From DASYTH01 sp035762905 (GTDB lineage: Bacteria; Actinomycetota; Actinomycetes; Mycobacteriales; Pseudonocardiaceae): a stretch of 35,617 nucleotides of DNA. Below the pieces are notes generated by a model. The model was not told where the DNA came from. It saw nothing but the letters and a program-made list of their open reading frames with translations, and did no database searches. Where the stretch lies: NCBI RefSeq assembly GCF_035762905.1, contig NZ_DASUCC010000165.1:1-35617 (forward strand). Reading direction: 5' to 3'. Shown here piece by piece: positions 1-7,664 of this stretch (positions within the stretch are counted from its first letter, which is position 1; each line of letters starts with the position of its first letter). The translations under genes were made by a program, and so were the position numbers.

Positions 1-1
1 G

Positions 2-190
2 GGTCGTCCGCGTCGGGACAATCAGGACGGCCGTTCGGATCGGCCCGGTTACCGTGGCCGCGACGAAGGTCGCCCGCGTCGCGACGACCAGGAGGGTCGT
101 TCGGATCGCCCGGGTTACCGTGGCCGCGACGACAGCCGGCCGCGTCGGGAGGACCAGGCCGGCCGGTCGGACCGGCCTCGCTGGTCCGAC
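2..190 (+). repeat. 66-bp tandem repeat (22-aa unit), about 2.7 copies
   Basis: Units at 2-67, 68-133 and 134 to about 190 encode near-identical 22-residue blocks starting GRPRRD and containing GRSDRPGYRGRD. The third unit diverges after GRSDRP. The array continues to the left window edge, so more copies may lie upstream. Confidence 0.85.
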
Positions 191-1528
191 CGCCCGCCCC
201 GCCGGGACGATCGCGGCGACCGCGGTGAGCGCCGGGACGACCGGGGACCCCGCCGGGATGACCGGCCCGGCTTGGCCAACCGCGACGCGCCCGCTCGGGA
301 TCGTCGCGAGCCCGAGCGCGAGTTCGAGCCGAGGGACACCGGCCCCGAGCTGCCCGACGACGCCGAGTTCTCCGCGCTCGACGCCGAGGCCCGCCGGGAG
401 CTGCGCGGTCTGTCCAAAGCGGTGGCCGAGATCGTCGGCCGGCACCTGGTGGCAGCCGGCCTGCTCGTCGACGAGGACCCCGAACGCGCCCTCGAACACG
501 CCAGGTACGCCCGGTCCCGGGCCTCCCGGGTGGCGATCGTCCGGGAGGCCGCCGGCCTGGCCGCATACCACGCCGGGGAGTGGGCGGAAGCGCTCGCCGA
601 GCTGCGCGCCGCCCGCCGCATGTCCGGCGGTACCACCCAGCTGGCCGTGATGGCTGACTGCGAGCGGGCCCTCGGCCGCCCGGAACGGGCCCTCGAGCTC
701 GCCGCGGAAGCCGACCCGGACCTCCCCCGCTCCACCGCCATCGAGCTGCGCATCGTCGCCGCCGGCGCGCGCCGGGACATGGGCCAGCTCGACGCCGCCG
801 TGGTGGCCCTCCAGGGACCCGACCTCGACCCCCGCCGGCACGACCCGTGGAGCGCCCGCCTCTTCTACGCCTACGCCGACAACCTCGCCGCCGCCGGCCG
901 CACCGAAGACGCCATCCGCTGGTTCCTCAACGCCGCCGAAGCCGACGACGACGAACAGACCGACGCCCCCGACCAGGCCATCGCACTGGGTGCCACCCTC
1001 GACTCCAACGCCCAGGCCGAGCCAATCGATCCGGCGCCGGCCGACCAGGCCCCCGCGCCCGAGGAGGCCGAGATCACCGACCCGGTGCCGGCCGACCAGA
1101 TCATCGTGCAGGTGGAGCCGGTCGATGCCGGGACCGCCGACCAGGGGGGGCCGACCGACCACGACCCCGCTTCCGGCGAGCCGGGGACCGCTGATCCGGT
1201 GCGGGCCGACCAGGCCACCGTGCCCGGCGAGCCCGAGACCGCTGGCCCGGCGCCGGCCGACCAGGCTCTCGCGTCCGGCGAGCCCGGGACCGCCAACCGG
1301 GTGCCGGCGGACCAGACCACCGTGCCCGGGGAGTCCGAGACCGCTGGCCCGGCGCCGGCCGACCAGGCCACGGCGTTGGCGGAACCGGTCCGTGCCGGGA
1401 CCGCCGATCCGGCGTCGGCCGACAAGGCCACCGGGCCCGAGGAGCCGGAGTGGCCACCGGACGACGACGAGCGTCCCGAGCCCGAGCCCGCCACTCCCGG
1501 TCAGGAGCGGCCGGCGGGCGATGAGTGA
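2..1528 (+). CDS. TPR-like protein with repeat-rich tails (5' partial)
   Basis: The frame is open from the first bases, so the true start lies upstream and only the last 508 codons are seen. Three parts are visible. First comes an Arg/Asp/Gly-rich disordered head, built partly from 22-residue repeats (positions 2-190). Next is an alanine-rich helical region of roughly 200 residues (about 350-960) with paired-helix character resembling tetratricopeptide repeats, for example EHARYARSRASRVAIVREAA and AIRWFLNAAEAD. Last is a Pro/Ala/Asp/Gln tail of 17-residue repeats (1016-1443). By gene order it corresponds to Rv1691 of M. tuberculosis, a conserved protein of unknown role upstream of the HAD phosphatase. 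Its stop overlaps the next start by 8 bp (ATGAGTGA), implying translational coupling. TPR folds usually mediate protein contacts, and the charged head could bind nucleic acid, but neither is shown here. Confidence 0.85.
   Translation, partial: GRPRRDNQDGRSDRPGYRGRDEGRPRRDDQEGRSDRPGYRGRDDSRPRREDQAGRSDRPRWSDRPPRRDDRGDRGERRDDRGPRRDDRPGLANRDAPARDRREPEREFEPRDTGPELPDDAEFSALDAEARRELRGLSKAVAEIVGRHLVAAGLLVDEDPERALEHARYARSRASRVAIVREAAGLAAYHAGEWAEALAELRAARRMSGGTTQLAVMADCERALGRPERALELAAEADPDLPRSTAIELRIVAAGARRDMGQLDAAVVALQGPDLDPRRHDPWSARLFYAYADNLAAAGRTEDAIRWFLNAAEADDDEQTDAPDQAIALGATLDSNAQAEPIDPAPADQAPAPEEAEITDPVPADQIIVQVEPVDAGTADQGGPTDHDPASGEPGTADPVRADQATVPGEPETAGPAPADQALASGEPGTANRVPADQTTVPGESETAGPAPADQATALAEPVRAGTADPASADKATGPEEPEWPPDDDERPEPEPATPGQERPAGDE
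1016..1443 (+). repeat. 51-bp coding repeat, 102-bp higher-order period
   Basis: About eight imperfect units of 17 codons follow the pattern PxTAxPxPADQAxxxGE. The central four units (about 1180-1385) alternate two types, PGTA-type and ETAGPAPADQ-type, giving a 102-bp higher-order period. Some flanking units are 20-21 codons. All stay in frame, so the array can expand or contract without breaking the protein. Confidence 0.8.
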
Positions 1529-2519
1529 CCGCCTGCTCGATCGGTACGACGCGGTGCTGCTCGACCTCGATGGCACCGTGTACCGCGGGGCCGAGGCGGT
1601 ACCAGGGGCGGCGGGTGTGGTTGCGCGGATCCGTGATGCCGGGGTGGCTGTCCGGTTCGTCACCAACAATGCCTCGCGATCTCCTGAGCAGGTGGCCGAC
1701 CACCTGCGCGAGCTGGGCGTGCCGGCCGACCTGAGTGAGGTGTGCACGAGCGCCCAGGCGGCGGCCGCGGTACTGGCCGAGCGGTTGCCGGCGGAGGCGA
1801 CCGTGCTGGTGGTGGGCACCAACGCCCTGTCCGACGAGGTGCGCAACGTGGGGTTGCGGCCGACCGCGCAGGCGTCCGGCGACGTGGTGGCCGTCGTGCA
1901 GGGGTTGTCGCAGAACGTGGGGTGGCGCGAGCTTTCCGAGGCGTGCCTTGCGATCCGGGCCGGCGCGCTCTGGGTGGCCTGCAACGTCGACCCGACCCTG
2001 CCCACCGAGCGCGGCCAGCTGATCGGCAACGGCGCTCTGGTGGCCGCGGTGGCCACCGCGACCGGCACGGACCCGGTGGTGGCCGGCAAGCCGAGCCGCC
2101 CGCTGCTCGACCAGGCCGCCGGGGACGCGCACCGACCGCTGGTGGTCGGGGACCGGCTGGACACCGACATCGCCGGTGCCGTCGCGGCCGGGCTGGACTC
2201 GCTGCTGGTGCTCAGCGGCGTGACCACGCCGGCCGACGTGCTCGCGGCCCGGCCCGAGTTACGGCCGACCTACCTGGCCGCGGACCTGACCGCGCTGTCC
2301 GGCCGGACGAGCGAGCTGGCGATCGCCGAGCAGCCGGGCTGGACGATCGATCCGGACGGCCGGGTGCGCCGGACCGCCACGGCCACCTCCGGCGACGCGT
2401 TCGGCCTCCTCCGGGCGCTGTGCGCCGCCCAGGTTCCGGACGGCGAACCGGGGCGGCTCCACGCCGGGGACGACGCGGCGAAGGCGGCACTGGCCGAGCT
2501 GGGACTGGAGATCGGCTAG
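1521..2519 (+). CDS. HAD-superfamily phosphatase, probable glycerol-3-phosphate phosphatase
   Basis: A 332-aa HAD hydrolase of the NagD/PGP-like class (HAD IIA, alpha/beta cap). Motif I is DLDGT with nucleophile D15 and acid D17. Motif II is in RFVTNNAS, the motif III lysine is K190 in GKPSRP, and motif IV is GDRLDTD (210-216), which binds Mg2+. The M. tuberculosis gene at this position, Rv1692, is a characterised glycerol-3-phosphate phosphatase that recycles phospholipid head groups. Assigning that substrate here rests on position and family. The ATG at 1521 overlaps the upstream stop by 8 bp and places the DxDGT motif at the usual distance from the N-terminus. It belongs to one co-directional run through NAD kinase. 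It could act on another small phosphoester. Confidence 0.88.
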   Translation: MSDRLLDRYDAVLLDLDGTVYRGAEAVPGAAGVVARIRDAGVAVRFVTNNASRSPEQVADHLRELGVPADLSEVCTSAQAAAAVLAERLPAEATVLVVGTNALSDEVRNVGLRPTAQASGDVVAVVQGLSQNVGWRELSEACLAIRAGALWVACNVDPTLPTERGQLIGNGALVAAVATATGTDPVVAGKPSRPLLDQAAGDAHRPLVVGDRLDTDIAGAVAAGLDSLLVLSGVTTPADVLAARPELRPTYLAADLTALSGRTSELAIAEQPGWTIDPDGRVRRTATATSGDAFGLLRALCAAQVPDGEPGRLHAGDDAAKAALAELGLEIG

Positions 2520-2528
2520 CGTGAAGGG

Positions 2529-2720
2529 ATGCAGGTGGAGTCTGACCACGAGGGCCACGCGGACCACGACACGCCGCCCGGGGATCCGACCGCCGCGATC
2601 GAGGAAGCGGTGGCCGGCCTCGACGAGCTGGACGACCTGCCGGTGGCCGAGCATGTCGCGCGGTTCGACGCGGTGCACGTGGCGCTGAACGTCGCACTGT
2701 CCACAATCGACAGGGAATGA
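2529..2720 (+). CDS. small acidic conserved protein (Rv1693-like)
   Basis: A 63-aa acidic protein, His-rich near the N-terminus (DHEGHADHD) and predicted helical after residue 20 (AAIEEAVAGLDELDDL). It begins at ATG 2529, 9 bp after the HAD gene, and ends 3 bp before tlyA, so it looks co-transcribed and translationally coupled. M. tuberculosis has a similarly small gene (Rv1693) in the same slot, which supports it as a real gene. No known domain is recognisable and its function is unknown. The high GC3 of its codons matches its neighbours. Confidence 0.75.
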   Translation: MQVESDHEGHADHDTPPGDPTAAIEEAVAGLDELDDLPVAEHVARFDAVHVALNVALSTIDRE

Positions 2721-2723
2721 CCG

Positions 2724-3536
2724 GTGCCGCGCAGGTCCCGGCTTGACGCGGAGCTGGTTCGTCGTGGCCTCGCGCGCTCTCGCGAGCATGCCTCGCAACT
2801 CATCGAGGACGGCCGGGTGACCGTGCGTGGCACCGTCGCCAGCAAGCCGGCCACCGGCGTCGAGCCGGATGCGCCGGTGCTGGTGAAGGACGACGACGAC
2901 CCCGGGTGGGCGTCCCGCGGTGCGCACAAGCTGCTCGGGGCGCTCGCCGCGTTCGAACCGGCCGGCCTGCGGGTCGCCGGGCGACGCTGCCTGGACGCCG
3001 GTGCCTCCACCGGCGGGTTCACCGACGTGCTGCTGCGCCGGGGCGCGGCCCAAGTGGTGGCCGCCGACGTCGGTCGCGGGCTGCTGGACTGGCGGCTGCG
3101 CACCGATCCGCGGGTGGTCGTGCTGGACCGGACGAACGTGCGCGCGCTGACCCCGGAACAGACCGGCGGACCGGTCGAGCTGGTGGTGGCCGACCTGTCG
3201 TTCATCTCGCTGCGCCTGGTACTGCCCGCGCTGTTGGCCTGCACGACGCCGGACGCCGACCTGGTGCCGATGATCAAGCCGCAGTTCGAGGTGGGCCGGG
3301 AGCGGCTCGGCGCCGGTGGGGTGGTCCGCGATCCGGAACTGCGCGCCGGTGCCGTGCGCGGCGTGCTGACCGAGGCCGCCGAGCACGGGCTGCGAGTGCA
3401 CGGGGTGGTGGCCAGCCCGCTGCCGGGGCCGGCCGGCAACGTCGAGTACTTTGCCTGGCTGCGCCGGGACGAACCACTGGCACAGGAACAGGTAGCCGCG
3501 CTGGTCGACGCGGCCGTCCGGGAGGGGCCCCAGTGA
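2724..3536 (+). CDS. tlyA: TlyA, 16S/23S rRNA 2'-O-methyltransferase
   Basis: A 270-aa cytoplasmic enzyme that 2'-O-methylates cytidines in both rRNAs using S-adenosylmethionine. In mycobacteria this modification makes ribosomes sensitive to capreomycin and viomycin. An S4 RNA-binding domain occupies about residues 3-60 (RLDAELVRRGLARSREHA), followed by a Rossmann methyltransferase with the SAM motif DAGASTGGF. The catalytic K-D-K-E tetrad is visible as K69 (GAHKL), D157 (ADLSF), K185 (MIKPQFE) and E241 (NVEYF), close to the mycobacterial spacing. The GTG at 2724 gives the standard N-terminus, 3 bp after the small upstream gene. Its TGA overlaps the GTG of NAD kinase by 4 bp. Confidence 0.95.
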   Translation: MPRRSRLDAELVRRGLARSREHASQLIEDGRVTVRGTVASKPATGVEPDAPVLVKDDDDPGWASRGAHKLLGALAAFEPAGLRVAGRRCLDAGASTGGFTDVLLRRGAAQVVAADVGRGLLDWRLRTDPRVVVLDRTNVRALTPEQTGGPVELVVADLSFISLRLVLPALLACTTPDADLVPMIKPQFEVGRERLGAGGVVRDPELRAGAVRGVLTEAAEHGLRVHGVVASPLPGPAGNVEYFAWLRRDEPLAQEQVAALVDAAVREGPQ

Positions 3537-4423
3537 ACGAGGATCGCGAGGTGCTGCTGGTGATGCACACCGGCCGCGCCGAGGCCAGGCACACCGCCGA
3601 GAAGGCGGCCACCGGGCTGGCAGCCGCCGGGGTGCGGCTGCGGGTGCTGGCCGAGGAGGCGGCCGATGTGGACGGTGCGCGCTATCACAACGTCGTCGAG
3701 TACGGGCCGAACGCCGCCGTGGGCACCGAGCTGGTGCTGGTGCTCGGCGGGGACGGCACGTTGCTGCGCGGCGCGGAGTTGGCCCGGCCGGCGGACGTGC
3801 CGGTGCTCGGGGTGAACCTCGGCCGCGTCGGGTTCCTTGCCGAGGCCGACTCTGACGATCTCGAGGACGTGATCACGCACGTGGTGAACCGGGACTACCG
3901 GGTGGAGGACCGGATGACCGTGGACGTCACCGCCACGGTCGACGGCCGGCGGATCGCCACGGACTGGGCGCTCAACGAGGCCAGCGTGGAGAAAAGCAGC
4001 CGGGAGCGGATTCTCGACGTGCGGATCGAGGTGGACGACCAGCCGGTGTCGTCGTTCGGCTGCGACGGGGTGCTGTGCGCGACGCCGACCGGGTCGACGG
4101 CGTACGCGTTCTCCGCGGGCGGGCCGGTGGTGTGGCCGGACGTGCGCGCCATGCTGGTGGTGCCGAGCAATGCGCACGCGATGTTCTCCCGGTCCCTGGT
4201 GGTGCCGCCGGACTCGGTGGTGGCGGTCGAGGTGGACCCGGGCGGGCACCCGGCCGTGCTGTGTTGTGACGGGCGGCGGATGGTGGACATCCCGCCGGGC
4301 GCCCGGGTCGAGGTGGTGCGCGGCGCGAAGCCGGTCAAGCTGGTTCGGCTGGGTCATGGCACGTTCACCGAGCGCCTGGTGCACAAGTTCGAGCTGCCCG
4401 TGCAGGGCTGGCGCTCTCGTTAG
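3533..4423 (+). CDS. nadK: NAD kinase
   Basis: A 296-aa ATP/polyphosphate-NAD kinase (PpnK) that phosphorylates NAD+ to NADP+ and so sets the NADPH pool. Family motifs are GGDGTLLR (about 72-79), the LNEAS motif with N148, and TPTGSTAYA (from about 184), followed by the C-terminal beta domain. The GTG at 3533 overlaps the tlyA stop (GTGA) and starts with the usual short lead into the Rossmann strand VLLVMHTGR. A longer in-frame upstream extension would lie inside tlyA and is not credible. It is the last gene of the 5' run; a 183-bp gap follows before recN. Length is close to mycobacterial PpnK. Confidence 0.95.
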   Translation: MNEDREVLLVMHTGRAEARHTAEKAATGLAAAGVRLRVLAEEAADVDGARYHNVVEYGPNAAVGTELVLVLGGDGTLLRGAELARPADVPVLGVNLGRVGFLAEADSDDLEDVITHVVNRDYRVEDRMTVDVTATVDGRRIATDWALNEASVEKSSRERILDVRIEVDDQPVSSFGCDGVLCATPTGSTAYAFSAGGPVVWPDVRAMLVVPSNAHAMFSRSLVVPPDSVVAVEVDPGGHPAVLCCDGRRMVDIPPGARVEVVRGAKPVKLVRLGHGTFTERLVHKFELPVQGWRSR

Positions 4424-4436
4424 CCCAGCTGACGCC

Positions 4437-4538
4437 GCGAGTCCCCGTCTCCGGTCACGCGAGTAGCCGGTTCCGTCCCGGCGAGTCGCTCCTTCCCGCG
4501 CGAGTTCCCAGCTCAAGCCCGCGAGTTCCCAACTCGCG
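4437..4538 (+). repeat. five GCGAGT repeats at 19-22 bp spacing ending in a palindrome
   Basis: GCGAGT recurs at 4437, 4459, 4481, 4500 and 4521, spaced 22, 22, 19 and 21 bp, each followed by a pyrimidine-rich spacer. The last two copies are GCGAGTTCCC. The final copy completes a perfect inverted repeat CGCGAGTT-ccc-AACTCGCG at 4520-4538, which abuts the LexA-type box. The array fills most of the 183-bp gap between the NAD kinase and recN. Its role is unknown. Confidence 0.7.
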
Positions 4539-4550
4539 AACATATGTTCG
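4537..4550. promoter_or_regulatory. LexA-type SOS box upstream of recN
   Basis: The perfect 14-bp palindrome CGAACATATGTTCG matches the Gram-positive/actinobacterial LexA consensus CGAAC-N4-GTTCG. It lies 57 bp before the recN start. recN is a DNA-damage gene in many bacteria, so the match is functionally coherent. Its distance upstream of the putative -10 is larger than for a simple blocking operator. Confidence 0.8.
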
Positions 4551-4569
4551 GCGTGCCCGCGGCCGGCTG

Positions 4570-4585
4570 CCGGGTTTCGACCCGG
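4570..4585 (+). promoter_or_regulatory. 6-bp stem with TTCG loop in the recN upstream region
   Basis: CCGGGT-TTCG-ACCCGG forms a perfect 6-bp stem with a UUCG tetraloop, 21 bp before the recN start. If transcription begins downstream of it (see the TAAGGT element), it acts only as DNA. If transcription begins further upstream, it would be a stable 5'-UTR hairpin. Confidence 0.45.
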
Positions 4586-4593
4586 GCAGCGGA

Positions 4594-4599
4594 TAAGGT
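4594..4599 (+). promoter_or_regulatory. putative -10 element of recN (leaderless)
   Basis: TAAGGT fits the actinobacterial TANNNT -10 pattern and is separated by 7 nt from the GTG at 4607, so the transcript could start at the start codon. No good -35 box is visible, as is common in this group. Confidence 0.4.
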
Positions 4600-4606
4600 G
4601 CGGAGC

Positions 4607-6385
4607 GTGTTGGCCGAGATGCGAATCCAAGGCCTCGGCGCCATCGACGAGGCGACGCTCGAGCTCGACCCGGGTTTCACCGTGGTGACCGGGGAGACCG
4701 GAGCGGGCAAGACGATGGTGGTCACCGGGCTGCACCTGCTCTCCGGTGGCCGGGCCGAGGTGTCCCGGGTCCGCAACGGCGTGGCGAGAGCCGTCGTGGA
4801 GGGCCGGTTCGAGCGGCTCGACGGCAGCGCGGCCGTGCGGGTCGCGGGCGACGCCGGGGCCGAGCCGGACGACGACGGCGCCCTCATTGCACTGCGCTCG
4901 GTCAGTGCGGACGGGCGGTCGCGCGCCCACCTCGGCGGGCGGTCGGTCCCGGTCGGTGTGCTGTCCGAGCTGTCCGAGCAGCTGATCGCCGTACATGGGC
5001 AGAACGACCAGCTCCGGCTGCTCCGGCCGGCCGAGCAGCGCGGCGTGCTGGACCGGTTCGCCGGCGAGGACGTCGCCGGCACGCTCGCCGAGTACCGGCG
5101 GGTTCGCGACGAGTGGCTTCGGGTGGGTACCGAGTTCACCGAGCGGACCGAGCGCTCCCGGGAACTGGCCAGGGAGGCCGACCTGCTTCGGCACGGGCTC
5201 GCCGAGATCGCCGCGGTCGACCCGCAGCCGGGTGAGGACGACGCGCTGGCCGCCAAGGCCCGCCGGCTCGCCGACGCCGATCAGCTCAGGGAGCACGCCA
5301 CCGCCGCGTCGTTCGCGGTGAGCGGGGCCCAAGAGGGGGATCCGGACGCGCCGGGTGTGCTCGGGCTGCTCGCCGAGGCGCGCCGCCGGTTGTCCGCCTC
5401 CGAGGATCCGCGGCTGCGCGACCTCGAGCCGCGGTTGGCCGAGGCGGCGGTGCTGCTCGCCGATGTCGGGACCGAGCTGACCGGCTACCTGGACGGGCTG
5501 GACGCCGACCCGGCCGTGCTCGAGGGGGTGCTCGCCCGGCAGGCCGAGCTCAAGCAGCTGACCAGGAAGTACGCCGCGGACGTGGACGGGGTGCTGGCCT
5601 GGTCGGCGCAGGCCACCGAGCGGCTGGCCGGGCTGGACACCTCCGAGGAGGCGTTGGCCGAACTGGCCAGGCAGCGCGCCGAGCTGGCCGGCGAGCTGGC
5701 CCGGCTGGCCGAAACCCTGACCGCGCAGCGGATCGCCGCCGCAGCCGAGCTGGCCAAGGCGGTCACCGAGGAACTGGGTGGCCTGGCGATGCCGCAGTCG
5801 GTCATCGAGCTGACCGTCCGGCCACGGCCCACCGACGAGCGGGACCCGCACGGTTTACCGGTCGCCGGGCAGTTGGTGCACGCCGGTCCGGACGGGGTGG
5901 ACGACGTGGAGCTGCTGCTGCGGGCCCACGACGGGGCGGAGCCGTTACCGGTGCACAAGGCGGCGTCGGGCGGCGAGCTGTCCCGGGTGATGCTCGCCAT
6001 CGAGGTGGTGCTTGCCCACTCCGACCCGGTACCCACCCTGGTGTTCGACGAGGTGGACGCCGGCGTGGGTGGCCGGGCGGCGATCGAGATCGGGCGGCGG
6101 CTGGCCCGGCTCGCGCGCAGCCACCAGGTGATCGTGGTGACCCACCTCGCCCAGGTGGCCGCGTTCGCCGACCGGCACATCGTGGTGGACAAGCGGGCCA
6201 TGGGCGGCGTGGTCGGTGCCGACATCCGGACGGTCAACGAACGCGACCGGGTGGTCGAGCTGGCCCGGATGCTCGCCGGCATGGACTCCACCGAGACCGG
6301 CCGGGCCCACGCCGAGGAACTGCTCGCCCTCGCCGACCAAGACAAGCGCACCGGCGCCAAACCCGGAGGGCGTCGCAAGCGCTGA
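4607..6385 (+). CDS. recN: RecN, SMC-like DNA repair ATPase
   Basis: A 592-aa SMC-family ATPase of double-strand-break repair. The N-terminal Walker A is TGETGAGKT (about 27-35). A long Ala/Glu/Arg/Leu-rich coiled-coil middle follows (about 150-390). The C-terminal half carries the ABC signature SGGELSRVMLA (about 453) and Walker B LVFDEVDAGVGG (about 478). The GTG at 4607 gives the family N-terminus MLAEMRIQGLGAI; the ATG at 4619 is the alternative. An upstream ATG at 4544 lies inside the LexA box and would add a non-family extension, so it was rejected. The LexA-type box at 4537-4550 indicates SOS control. Length is at the upper end of the family. Confidence 0.95.
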   Translation: MLAEMRIQGLGAIDEATLELDPGFTVVTGETGAGKTMVVTGLHLLSGGRAEVSRVRNGVARAVVEGRFERLDGSAAVRVAGDAGAEPDDDGALIALRSVSADGRSRAHLGGRSVPVGVLSELSEQLIAVHGQNDQLRLLRPAEQRGVLDRFAGEDVAGTLAEYRRVRDEWLRVGTEFTERTERSRELAREADLLRHGLAEIAAVDPQPGEDDALAAKARRLADADQLREHATAASFAVSGAQEGDPDAPGVLGLLAEARRRLSASEDPRLRDLEPRLAEAAVLLADVGTELTGYLDGLDADPAVLEGVLARQAELKQLTRKYAADVDGVLAWSAQATERLAGLDTSEEALAELARQRAELAGELARLAETLTAQRIAAAAELAKAVTEELGGLAMPQSVIELTVRPRPTDERDPHGLPVAGQLVHAGPDGVDDVELLLRAHDGAEPLPVHKAASGGELSRVMLAIEVVLAHSDPVPTLVFDEVDAGVGGRAAIEIGRRLARLARSHQVIVVTHLAQVAAFADRHIVVDKRAMGGVVGADIRTVNERDRVVELARMLAGMDSTETGRAHAEELLALADQDKRTGAKPGGRRKR

Positions 6386-6479
6386 ATCCAGGCCAGCTGC
6401 CGGTCCGTTCGGGCTAATGGATTAGGCCGTTCGGCGTGGCGTGGCCGGAAAATATGGTCCCTTTGTCACCATCGGCCTC
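6386..6479 (+). other. recN-steA intergenic region with weak promoter candidate
   Basis: This 94-bp gap is AT-richer than its surroundings. It holds a TATGGT hexamer (6453-6458) that could be a -10 for steA, and a small dyad CTAAT-gg-ATTAG (about 6415-6426). No clear Shine-Dalgarno sequence precedes the steA ATG. Nothing else is recognisable. Confidence 0.3.
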
Positions 6480-7664
6480 ATGAAGCTCAGCGGTCTCCTG
6501 ACTCGGATGGACCCGAACCTGCCTGGGGTGACCGGTATCGCCCGGGTGGACCGGCGGACCGATGCGCTGTTGCGGCGGGTGGGGCCGGGGGACGTGGCCG
6601 TGCTCGACCAGGTGGACATCGACCGGGCGACGGCCGACGCGCTGATCCAGGCCGAGGTGGCCGGGGTGGTCAACGCGTCGCCGTCGATCTCCGGGCGGTT
6701 TCCGAACCTGGGGCCGGCGATGGTGGTGGGCGCCGGCATCGTGCTGATCGACAGCGTGGGGATCGAGGCGTTGCGGATCATCAAGGAGGGGATGCGAGTC
6801 CGCCTGCACGAGGGCGTGGTCTACGCCCAGGAGCGGGAGCTGGCCAAGGGCGTGCGGCACACCGAGGAAACCGTGGCCGACCTGATGGTGGAGGCCAAGG
6901 CGGGGATGTCGGCGCAGCTGGAGGCGTTCTCGGCGAACACGATCGAGTTCCTGCGCCGGGAGCGCACCCTGATTCTGGACGGGATCGGCGTGCCGGACCT
7001 GCGCGCCACCGTCCGGCACCGGCAGGTCCTGGTCGTGGCGCCGGGTCCGGGGCACCTCGACGAGCTGAAGGCGCTGCGGCGGTACATCGCCGAGCACCGT
7101 CCGGTGCTGATCGCGGTCGGCACCGCCGCCGACACCATGTACGCCAGGGGGTACCGGCCGGACGTGATCGTCGGGGACCCGGACCGGATCGCCACCGACA
7201 CCCTGTGCTGCGGCGCGGAGGTGGTGATCCCGGCGGCCATGGACGGCCACGCGCCCGGACTGGAGCGGATCCAGGACCTGGGCATCGGCGCGGTGACCTT
7301 CCCGGCGTCCGGTAACGCCGAGGATCTCGCCCTGCTGCTCGCCGACACGCACGGCGCCAGCCTGGTGGTCACGATCGGCTTCCAGGCCACGCTCGCCGAG
7401 TTCCTCGACCGCGGCCGGTCCGGCTCCAACCCGTCGACCTTCCTCACCCGGCTCAAGCTCGGGGCCCGGCTGGTCGACGGCACGGCCTTGGCCACCCTGC
7501 ACCCGAGCCGCGTCTCCACCACCGCCGTCGGCCTGCTGCTGCTCGCCGCGCTGCTCGCCGTGGTCATCGCGCTGGCCGTCTCCGGCCTGGGTGGCACCTA
7601 CCTGGACTGGCTGCGGGACACCTGGACCGGTTTCCTGTCCTGGATTCGGGGGACCTTCACATGA
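6480..7664 (+). CDS. steA: SteA, cytokinetic-ring/septation protein
   Basis: A 394-aa protein of the Rv1697/SteA family. In Corynebacterium glutamicum, SteA with SteB is linked to septation and cell-wall hydrolase regulation during division. The soluble part contains a thiamin-pyrophosphokinase-like fold: RGYRPDVIVGDPD (around 222) resembles its nucleotide/metal-binding core. A hydrophobic C-terminal segment follows (VGLLLLAALLAVVIALAV, about 344-361) with a short amphipathic Trp-rich tail, so the protein is probably membrane-anchored with a large cytoplasmic domain. The ATG at 6480 gives the family start MKLSGLLTR. An in-frame GTG at 6441 would extend it by 13 codons into poorly coding sequence. 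The stop overlaps steB by 4 bp (ATGA). Confidence 0.88.
   Translation: MKLSGLLTRMDPNLPGVTGIARVDRRTDALLRRVGPGDVAVLDQVDIDRATADALIQAEVAGVVNASPSISGRFPNLGPAMVVGAGIVLIDSVGIEALRIIKEGMRVRLHEGVVYAQERELAKGVRHTEETVADLMVEAKAGMSAQLEAFSANTIEFLRRERTLILDGIGVPDLRATVRHRQVLVVAPGPGHLDELKALRRYIAEHRPVLIAVGTAADTMYARGYRPDVIVGDPDRIATDTLCCGAEVVIPAAMDGHAPGLERIQDLGIGAVTFPASGNAEDLALLLADTHGASLVVTIGFQATLAEFLDRGRSGSNPSTFLTRLKLGARLVDGTALATLHPSRVSTTAVGLLLLAALLAVVIALAVSGLGGTYLDWLRDTWTGFLSWIRGTFT

Noticed and set aside
4437..4538. CRISPR array
   Set aside because: The repeat core is only 6-10 bp, spacers are about 13-16 bp and not unique in style, and no cas gene is near.
2516..5851. An open frame of 1111 codons on the minus strand across tlyA, NAD kinase and recN
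   Set aside because: It runs antisense to three clearly recognised genes. Long antisense frames arise by chance at this GC content, and its translation is low-complexity His/Gln/Arg/Gly-rich with no domain.
6408..6434. Operator-like dyad between recN and steA
   Set aside because: Only five bases pair on each side with a 2-bp centre; this is not enough to support a site.
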